A stretch of 64,000 bases of DNA from positions 20,372,001-20,436,000 of the forward strand of contig CM069870.1 in the NCBI GenBank assembly GCA_036172665.1. The letters run 5' to 3'. Positions within the stretch are counted from its first letter, which is position 1. The number at the start of each line of letters is the position of its first letter. A program made the position numbers and the translations under genes. Positions 55,984 through 64,000 of this stretch are shown one piece after another. This DNA comes from Prosopocoilus inquinatus. Lineage: Eukaryota > Arthropoda > Insecta > Coleoptera > Lucanidae. Under the pieces are notes generated by a model. It made no database searches and was not told the DNA's origin. It saw nothing but the letters and a program-made list of their open reading frames with translations.

Positions 55984-57768
55984 CGGGTCGTTTTAAAGGC
56001 GTCACATGATTACCTTTCTGTTTAACGTAGAAACGGATGATCCGCTTGGTAGATTTGTTAACCGACAAATCAAGGAATTCACTAAGCACAAAAGATACCA
56101 GCTACGCTGTGTTTAAACAGAATTTTGGATCGCAAATAGCAACAATTCGCGGCGTCTGTACCGCCTATTAGCGAAATGCCGAAGGAAAAAAGGCAGTAAG
56201 CTAATTCTTTAACGAACTCTTGAAGAAGAACATGAAGAAAGATTATTCTAATTAATCTCTTCGTATCAGCTCTTGATTCCGTTTCGATGCACAACGCTAC
56301 GCGAACTGGAGTAAAACGAGCACGAAAATAATCCGGGGAATGTCGCGTACTTTTCAGCGGCGGCGGAGGCACGTTGGAAAAATGAATCAAATTTACAATA
56401 TCAACTTCAGCCGGCGAATTTCGCCGGTGCGCGGGCTTTGGCAGTAAAACAAACTTCAAGTTTCACTATTTATAAGAGGAAACTTGAATGCACGACTCGG
56501 AGTTTCGTGCTGCAGCGACTGCAATAAAAGAACATCCACTTTGGAATTCTTTATTTCGAAGTGCTGCTACTTGTACTTACACGAATGCAGCAGCTGAATA
56601 TATTTTTGGTGTACATCGAAACTTCCGGGCACGTAATGTTACAACGGTTTAAAATGAGACACGCATTTTTTTTATTGTAAAAATAAATACTGCACCGTCT
56701 ATACTGTGATGAGGGGAAATTATTAAAAGATTTTGAATTTAAAAATACGTAGTCGAGTTTCGCAAACGACTGGAAGTGCACCTGCACGACTCTGTTGCAA
56801 TCGCTTAGCTTAAATTTAGCGACTACGTTCCCTAATTAAAGAACACCGCAACAATATTTAAACGAAAAAAGAAACAGCAAACCAAAAAATTAATTAAACC
56901 CCCGTTTTTATTCATCATCGCTTCGCTTTAATATAAGTGCACGAAACTTCGTAAGTGCGCACAACATGAACAAAAAAAATATTCCCTTTACGTGAACAAT
57001 ACGCCGCCGCGGCCATAAAGCGGCCGAGGTTTATCCGGAAAATAAATCGTCGAATTTTTATCTCTCTTTGCGCTTTTTGCATGAGGCCATCCCGAGTGAA
57101 TTTACCGGGCGTTCGTGATGGACGGGCGCAATTTATAATCGAGATCTCTTCCGAATATAAGAGTAACAATATATATCGCTTCCATTAAGCTGCTGATGAC
57201 GCCGACTGCCAATGCCGATGTTTAATGAGGTGATGCATATCAATCGGGGGTGGGTTTTTAATTGGGAAGGAAGAAAAATTGAAAACGAAATGGCCTCTCG
57301 CCCAATGCCAACACGGTCAGTTTTAGAGTTAATTTAATCGATGGGGGAAAACAGAAAAAAATTGCAATATCGATTTCATTTCATTAAATACTTTCGGGAT
57401 AGAAGCCGTTTAACGTTTTCAAATTTTAGTATAGTTTTTGAGTTTATAGAATTGTTACGTTCAAAGTTTCCGTAGGAGGGGAGGGGTTAAATGATAAAAG
57501 AATTGTCACTTTACTTTAGGGCTCGTTTAGTTCAAACCTACTTCATCCCTGGAACTTACGACGCGAGCGAGAAAAAGTCATCGTAGATGGTAGCTCGGAA
57601 TAAAGAGCAAAACATCGCCAGATCAGAAAATTTAAAAAAAAACACGAAAAACAAAAGAATGTCGATGTAATTTTTTTTTCCTTTTTTGTTAGTTTGATGT
57701 TGATTACATAAAAAGGAACGAGAAATTGTGCGAGAAACATAGTTTTTATTAGGCTTCGTCAAGTCAAC
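55984..57768. other. Intergenic, nothing recognised
   Basis: A palindrome CCGGCGAATTTCGCCGG lies at about 56411. The stretch 56900-57260 is of higher complexity, with CGGCCATAAAGCGGCC and CAATTTATAATCGAG, and could be a regulatory module with homeodomain-type sites, but the sequence alone does not show this. Open frames (56082-56459 minus, 125 codons) have no recognised domain. Confidence 0.4.
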
Positions 57769-59815
57769 GTGCCTATATTGTCCACTAAATAATAAAATAG
57801 CAAACCAAAGTATATACTTTACAGGTTAGGTGTAGCTGGCAGGGTCGGATAAGGTCAAAGTCGTCGAAAAGCTGATGTTTTCACTTTTTCTTTTGGTTGA
57901 TGTTGATTATAAAAAAGAGAAAAATTGGCGAGAAACTTAAAAAATTTAAGCAAAATTTGTTGTCTTTTGCTTTTCGTATTTCTTCCCCGACGTCCTTCAT
58001 CTATTGCCATAATTCATAATAACGCTTCTATTTATTTATTTTTTTTTGTAATGTACATTGTCTTTTGATTTTCATTTCTTCAATCAATTGCCTTGCCTCT
58101 TGGAATTCTTTTCCCTCTTTTTACGTTTACATACGTCATTCCTTCATGTGTCGATTTTTTGTACATTATTAGCTTCATTAAGTCATGCACGGCAACGTGT
58201 CTATATTGTCCACTAAATAATAAAATAGCAAACCAAAGTGTATACTTTACAGGTTAGGTGTAGCTGGCAGGGTCGGGTAAGGTCAAAGTCGTCCAAAAGC
58301 TGACGTTTTCACTTTTTCTTTTGGTTGATGTTGATTATAAAGAAAGAAAAATTGGCGAAAAACTGAAAAAATGTGAGCAAAATTTGTTGTCTTTTGCTTT
58401 TCGTATTTCATTCCCCGACGTCCTTTTTATGTATTGCCACAATTCATAATAGCGATTTTATTTATTGATTGATTAATTTTTTGTAATGTAGATAGTCTTT
58501 TGATTTTCATTTCTTCAATCAATTGCCTTGCCTCTTGTAATTCTTTTTCTTTTTTTTACGTTTACATACATCATACCTTCATGTATCGATTTTTGTACAT
58601 TATTAGCTTCTAGAAAAATTTTGTGCAAATCGTTTTTGATTGCAGTGAGAACCTCGAGCAGCCTCTGGACAGCTGTTTCAGCCCTGCTTGGGGCTTCTTC
58701 AGCAGAAACGTAGCTCGACATTCCCACTGCAGACCAAAAATGACTTGCCCAATTTATTCGCAAATGCGATGTAAGAATGATGAACATATAAAATAGCGAC
58801 ATCTTACTATCGCTTTTTGACCTAACATCGCAGTAGGATAGACAAATTGAAGCAAATCAATGAAAATCAAATTGGAGCAAATCCCGCTTCAATTTGTCTA
58901 TCCTACTGCGATGTTAGGTCAAAAAGCGATAGTAAGATGTCGCTATTTTATATGTTCATTATTAGCTTCATTAAGTCATGCACGGCAAAGAGTTTATATT
59001 GTCCACAAAATAATAAATTAGCAAGCCAAAGTGTATACTTTACAGGTTAGGTGTAGCTGGCAAGCTCGGGTAAGGTCAAAGTCGTCCAAAAGCTGATGTT
59101 TTCACTTTTTCTTTTGGTTGATGTTGATTATAAAAAAAGAAAAATTGGCGAGAAACTGAAAAATATAAGCAAAATTTGTTGTCTTTTGCCTTTCGTATTT
59201 CATTCCCCGACGTCCTTCATCTATTGCCACAATTCACAATAACGCTTTTATTTATTTTTTTGTAATGTAGATTGTCTTTTTATTTTCATTTCTCCAATTA
59301 ATTGCCTTGCCTCTTGTAATTCTTTTTCCTTTTTTTTTACGCTTACATACATCATTCCTTCATGTATCGATTTTTTGTACATTATTAGCTTTCATTAAGT
59401 CAACGTATCTATATTGTCCACAAAATAATAAAATAGCAAGCCAAAGTGTATACTTTACAGGTTAGGTGCAGCTGGCAGGGTCGGATAAGGTCAAAGTCGT
59501 CCAAAAGCTGATGTTTTCACTTTTTCTTTTGGTTGCTGTTGATTATAAAAAAAGAAAAATTGGCGAGAAACTGAAAAATATAAGCAAAATTTGTTGTCTT
59601 TTGCTTTTCCTATTTCATTCCCCGACGTCCTTCACCTATTGCCACAATTCACACTAGCGCTTTCATTTATTATTATTATTTTTTTTTTTGTAATGTAGAT
59701 TGTCTTTTGATTTTCAATTCTTCAATCAATTGCCTTGCCTCTTGTATTTTTTCCATTTTTTACGTTTACGTACATCATTCCTTCGTGTATCGATTTATTG
59801 TACGTTATTTTGTGT
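57769..59815 (+). repeat. Tandem array, four units of about 410-430 bp
   Basis: Units begin at 57769, 58197, 58990 and 59405 with TATATTGTCCAC.AAATAAT, AGTGTATACTTTACAGGTTA and GTGTAGCTGGCAGGG. They continue GTCAAAGTCGTC, TTTTTCTTTTGGTTGATGTT, ATTCCCCGACGTCCTT, ATTGTCTTTTGATTTTCATT and CAATTGCCTTGCCTC to GTACATTATTAGCTTCATTA. The second unit is interrupted by the 58611-58956 insertion. Divergence between units is low to moderate. A fragment of the unit start occurs at 13712-13740. Confidence 0.92.
58611..58956 (-). mobile_element. Insertion with 74 bp perfect palindrome
   Basis: The 346 bp are flanked by a 13 bp exact direct repeat CATTATTAGCTTC (58598-58610 and 58957-58969), and the other array units show the uninterrupted site. 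The left 208 bp equal the repeat at 7207-7414 (one difference). From 58780 to 58853 the sequence is repeated exactly in inverse at 58886-58959, with a 32-base spacer; the arms run two bases past the insertion edge into the duplicated target. A target duplication of this length suits LINE-type target-primed insertion. The palindrome suggests the cDNA strand folded back and was copied, but this is inference. Confidence 0.85.
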
Positions 59816-60120
59816 TGCACACAATTTATAATGTCTTTTGTTTTTCTGTTTTTGAAATATGCTTTTCATTTCTCCAGTCGATTGTCGCCCTCCCTTTCTC
59901 TTTGTAATGTTTCTTGGATGCAAATTTATGCTTTTCTAATTTTCTTTTTATTTATTTATTTTTTTCATGTAGTTATTTCTCTGATCAATTTTTATTTTTA
60001 TTCGTCTCTAATAGCGATTATTTTGTGAATTTTTATTTTATTCTTTTCATGCGGTATAATCGTTTATCAAACTTTTTTTTCTTTTGATTTTTCGTTTACA
60101 AATCCACTTTTATCTGGGTG

Positions 60121-60815
60121 GAGGCGGTTTATAGGTACCTGCTGACGTAAAGTAACAATTTTACTTCTTTTTTTCTTTACGACTTGCGTGACGTCGTATT
60201 CCGGAGTGTACTACTGTGGTGGTCGTGAAGCGAACCGGCGACGAAGGTGAGTTACGTTCAACTTTCGGTTCAAAAGTTTTTCATCTGCGAACTCCGCGGG
60301 AGGGGATGTTTTCTTTGATATTTTACTTACTTTACGTGTATTTATACGATTTACATCTCGTACATTTATTTCATTTTCTTGTCATTGTTCGATATTGTCA
60401 CGTTCATATTCTTAAAGTTCTGGGGCCTAACTCTCGAATTGAGGGAACAAATTCGCAAGAGAATGTGACGTCAAAATGACGTAATTCTTTTATAATTTAT
60501 ATACATTTTGTATAAGAGCCTACGTCATTTTGACGTCACATTCTCTTGCGAATTTGTTCCCTCGACTCGAGAATAAAGTCCCAGAGGTCATATCGTTGTA
60601 TAGTTGGAGTTTTTCTCCACTCATTTTTTTTCCATTCTGAATATTTACGCGCTTTACGCTGTATTTTATTTAAAAAATTTCTAAGCTGTGCGTGAGTACT
60701 CCCGCTAATGCGCCGACGCCATTTGTTCATGCTTTGAAGATTGCGATTTATATATTTATACACACATTTCTTGCTGCATAGTACGGGTTGCTTTATGAAA
60801 TCAAACTAAAACAAG
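60121..60815 (+). repeat. Duplication I, copy 1
   Basis: Matches 60899-61750. Landmarks are TGACGTCGTATTCCGGA, TGTACTACTG, GCGAACCGGCGACGA, GAGTTACGTTCAACTTT, ATATTTACGCGCTT.ACGCTG and GAGTACTCCCG.TAATGCGCC. The copies differ by scattered changes and by one insertion in each. The shared part near the 5' end looks promoter-like in complexity, but no conserved reading frame is convincing. Confidence 0.88.
60420..60584. mobile_element. Hairpin MITE inside duplication I copy 1
   Basis: Arms of 64 bases (60420-60483 and 60521-60584) are inverse, with six differences confined to the outer 26 bases and 38 perfectly paired inner bases including GGGAACAAATTCGCAAGAGA and ATGTGACGTCAAAATGACGT. The spacer is 37 bases. 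The element begins CTGGG and ends CCCAG. Copy 2 of the duplication lacks it at the corresponding place (GTTCATAGATCATATCTTTG near 61236). No clear target duplication is seen. Confidence 0.85.
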
Positions 60816-60898
60816 CCCAGTTTTTCGCCCTGTAAAATACGGCGTTGAATTACATGGACTGTCGTCGCGACGAGACGTCGTTTGAGACCGTTATTTAC

Positions 60899-61750
60899 GA
60901 GGTTAGTTAGCTTTGATACCTGCGGACGTAAGAAAGAGTTTTTCATTTTTTTTCTTTACGTCGACTTACGTGACGTCGTATTCCGGACTGTACTACTGGA
61001 TTCGTGGTTAAGCGAACCGGCGACGACGAAGGCGAGTTACGTTCAACTTTTGGTTTGCAGGAGGGGTAGTTTTCTGTAATTTTTTATTTACTTAACGGTT
61101 GTCATGAAGTATTCAGGGGTTTATTTTCAACAGGTTTGCGAACATTTTATTAGTATATTTATACGACTTACGTCTCATACATTTATTTTATTTTGTGATT
61201 GTTTGGTAGTTATTGTCACGTTTACATCGTTAAAGTTCATAGATCATATCTTTGTAGGACTGAAATTTTTCCACTAATTTTTTTTTCTCCTTTCCGAATA
61301 TTTACGCGCTTCACGCTGTATTTAATTATAAAAATAATAATAATTACCTTTATTTTACTTGGCGGAGTTCCGCTATGCTGCTCTACCACTCAACCAAATT
61401 AAGCGTATAACTTACATAGAGGCGTATTCTGTAACTCTTTAACGGGCTGTTAAAATGTAGAGGTCCTTTAAAATTCAAAATACAATTCCATGATTGGTTG
61501 TTACCGTAACAACAAAATTTAACACCCCTCTAAATTTAGCGGTTTTGATACAAAACAGACCCCATATTATACTAATTTTACGTTAAAAATTTGTAAGCTG
61601 TACATGAGTACTCCCGTTAATGCGCCGACGCATTTCTGTTCAGGCTTTCTAGATTGCGATTTATACATATATTATGTACACACATTGCTTACAGCCCAGT
61701 ATGGGGTTACTTTAAGGAAAGAAGCTAACCTAAACTAAAACAGTTAAGTT
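60899..61750 (+). repeat. Duplication I, copy 2
   Basis: Second copy of 60121-60815, in direct orientation and separated from it by about 80 bases. It lacks the MITE of copy 1 but has its own insertion at 61335-61582. Confidence 0.88.
61335..61582 (-). mobile_element. Insertion with tRNA-like segment in copy 2
   Basis: This block interrupts duplication I relative to copy 1 (junctions at CTGTATTTAATTATAAAA and TTAAAAATTTGTAAGCTG). On the minus strand it has GGTTGAGTGGTAGAGCAGC, much like the D-arm/A-box of a tRNA, then GCGGAACTCCGCC, and ends in ATTATTATT. No B box is visible. The rest carries loose inverted similarity (GGCTGTTAAAATGTAGAGG and CTCTAAATTTAGCGG). It may be a SINE fragment joined to a small hairpin element. 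Confidence 0.5.
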
Positions 61751-63490
61751 ACAGTAATGTTTGCTATAGTTGACGACCATGTCTTCATTAAAGGAAGATC
61801 GACTTCTTGAAATTATTTTGTAGATGTTAAACACTTCATTTTTTTTTGTATGTTATAAAATAGATTTTGTAATCTAAGAAAATAACAATAACGCACGTCA
61901 TGGGACCTAACATTAGGAAGCCCCATGCGTACATTCTCGTAAATTTCTCCGAAAAGTTCGCGTCGCTCGCTACTTTCGCTAAGTATGTAAATTCCAAACG
62001 ATTAAGATCAACGAAGCCTACGCAGTTTTAGTTCAAATCTGTAGCAATAACACAAAGTTTACAGAACTCGACGGCGCGATGGCGACGCGACGCGCGCGTC
62101 TTGAGCTTTCTCGTGTGATTCTGATATAATACATTCAAATCCGTATCACACCCCCACACAATAACACAGCTGATTAACATAAACTTGTAGAAAAACTTGC
62201 GTGCTGTTAAAGTTCTTCTTTTCTCCTCAGGCCTGCTGAGCCTTTAAGCTTCCGCCCAAAAAGTTTCAAGCCCATTAATTTGTGTGCATTTATACTCGGA
62301 TCCCTTGAAGACTACTTAGAAAATTCGAGGAGGAGCAATTTCGTAAGTGAGCAAACATGTTGATTAAATTTCCGTCGTTGTTTGAGAGCGCCCCCTAATA
62401 ATCTAATTGATCACAGGAACCGAAATGAGTAACTGACTTTTCCTGTTAATACATTTCCGTAACGAGTTTAGTGGTCGAGGACTAAATACAGGAAACCCCA
62501 AACATGCCTTCCAAGAGTACTTGGATTTCTAAGACTGAAGAAGATGAGGCGCAAAACACTAAAAGCACTTCCTTCCGTTTTTACAGAAAAAAAGCAAATT
62601 GAATTAAAAAACGTACGGTGAAATGAAATATTGTTATGATGGAGAGTTTCAGTTCTCGCCCCTTTTAGGAAGTGATTAAAAATAAAATTACAACACGTCC
62701 AGATTTCGTAGTTTATAATTACTTCATCAGGCCCTGTGATGTATTACGTTCAGTCAGCAATAAAAGGAGTTTTTACTGCGTATATAAAATATGGCGAATG
62801 GATAAATAAATTTTAAACCTTAATCAGGAACTTTTCAAATTATTCATTACGAGGGCTGACAAAAGTTAAATTGATATTGAAAATATGACAGTCGGCCTCA
62901 GAAAAGTTTACCTAACGTATTTAAACGGTTATTATTTTTATTTCATTATACCGCCTCTATACTGATTTGTGATACACAACAATTAATGTAATTGTCAATG
63001 ACAAAGAATGGTGTCAAGATGTGGTTACTGTAGTCTCTAGTTGGTTGGTTGGTTATTGTACTCTTTGGTATTTGTAAACCACTAGTTATCATAATAATAA
63101 TTCGGTACACTTCATTTAATCAAAATATTTTATTAAATTGGAACTCCTATCAGAATATGACTCATTGGAAAACACAAATGACGCAAATGCAGCTGCAAGG
63201 TTATATAATAAAATCATTAGTCAGCTTAAAATTAAGCATTATGTTAAAAAAAGAAACAAACTAGGATTACGCAATGCTTTGCAGGAGGCAAAACATCGTT
63301 GGATCACCGATGAGTCATAGTGTAACAGAAGAAATTATGTAAGAGCTCCTGACTTTTATAAGCAAACCTTGGCCTACATTCGCACGTCGGTTACCTAATA
63401 ACTGCTACCGGTAAAGTAGAATGAGTCATCAGGATTTTTCCAGACCATCGCCTAATGCAAAGCTCACACAGGTTGGAAATTTGGTCATTT
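61751..63490. other. Intergenic, nothing recognised
   Basis: No gene, RNA or long repeat that I can support. A short GC-rich run lies near 62070-62100. The open frames at 63049-63320 have no motif. Confidence 0.45.
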
Positions 63491-63498
63491 CAGATTCA

Positions 63499-63676
63499 TA
63501 TAAATACTTCGCTTTTCTGATCAGAAGTTCGGTTCCGAAGGTGCGCAGTCAGTTTGACACGCGTCTCATTTTTCCTCTTCGTTAAATTTTTAAAATTCAA
63601 AATTAGTTTTCAATAGTCAATTTTCCTAATTTCATTTAAATAAAGTGTACCTAAGAAGCATCCACGACCAGTGACG
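63499..63676 (+). promoter_or_regulatory. Weak candidate promoter and first exon
   Basis: TATAAATA (63499-63506) is followed by two initiator-like strings, TCAGAA at 63521 and TCAGTTTG at 63549, and by a good splice donor CAGTGACG-GTGAGT (GT at 63677). The spacing from TATA to either initiator is not the usual 30 bases. If real, this would be a non-coding first exon of a gene continuing past the window. Confidence 0.2.
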
Positions 63677-64000
63677 GTGAGTTTAAATAAAATAGATTCA
63701 TAATTTTATGTTAATTGTTAAATTTTAATTAGTTAATTAATTTAATTTAATTCGCATATTACTTTTTTTGTAATCTCTGTCATTTTACGAAAATTTCTCA
63801 TATCTTTAAATATATTTTGTAATCTAAAGCTTCAGATTTTTACTCGAACCATAATAAGGAAGGACTATTAACCAAAAATAGGAAGAGATAAGCAGTGGAC
63901 CGATCTCGATAATTCCAAAAAAAAAGAGTAAGTAAACGCCATTCGAGCAATCCGTGGAAAACGACCTGGAAATCGATTTCAGGCTTTCCATCCGAAAACC
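63677..64000. other. AT-rich window end, nothing recognised
   Basis: No supported feature. Confidence 0.4.

Noticed and set aside
56082..56459. 125-codon minus-strand frame as a gene
   Set aside because: No recognisable domain; no supporting signals. Kept as unsupported.

Overview
This window reads as gene-poor, AT-rich DNA from an arthropod, most likely an insect. The evidence is the kind of transposon proteins present (jockey-type LINE reverse transcriptase, Ty3/gypsy pol, a RAG1/Transib-like ORF family common in insects), tRNA-derived SINEs, hAT- and mariner-type elements with their target-site duplications, and the absence of bacterial-style operons, rRNA genes or long cellular ORFs. I cannot name the species. 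I found no intact host protein-coding gene. Almost all short ORFs here are chance openings in non-coding DNA.

Layout: 1-4690 is intergenic DNA with two dispersed repeats and an A-rich block. 4690-9300 holds a repeat with an internal duplication, a broken RAG1/Transib-like ORF (5825-7160), a (TAA)n tract, a 208 bp repeat and a broken minus-strand LINE. 10.5-12.3 kb holds an LTR-like fragment and a clean hAT-like element filled with a roughly 178 bp minisatellite. 13-16.3 kb holds tandem repeats, dispersed repeats and two SINEs. 17.1-20.3 kb is a mariner-type composite. 22.8-23.7 kb is degenerate tandem DNA. 24.5-28.3 kb is a decayed Ty3/gypsy pol with a repeated 3' flank. 28-38 kb has LTR-like repeats, A-rich and degenerate tandem blocks, and one weak candidate transcribed locus near 36.5-37.8 kb. 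38.7-42.3 kb has an inverted repeat pair, LTR-like tails and a foldback element. 43-44.9 kb is A-rich tandem DNA. 45.8-51.0 kb has a palindromic mariner-type element and two hAT-like elements, one carrying a SINE and one carrying another dispersed repeat. 51-56 kb holds copies of those repeats, a double hairpin and a 33 bp minisatellite. 57.8-61.8 kb is a four-unit tandem array, interrupted by an insertion with a long perfect palindrome, followed by a roughly 0.7 kb duplication whose two copies each carry a different insertion. The last 0.5 kb has a weak candidate promoter and first exon.

No genes work together here. The biology of the window is a record of nested insertion, duplication and decay. 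The most informative structures are those where a paralogous copy preserves the empty site (49.8 kb, 58.6 kb, 60.4 kb), because they date and delimit insertions without outside data. Family assignments rest on my recognition of protein motifs and terminal sequences. No database search was run.
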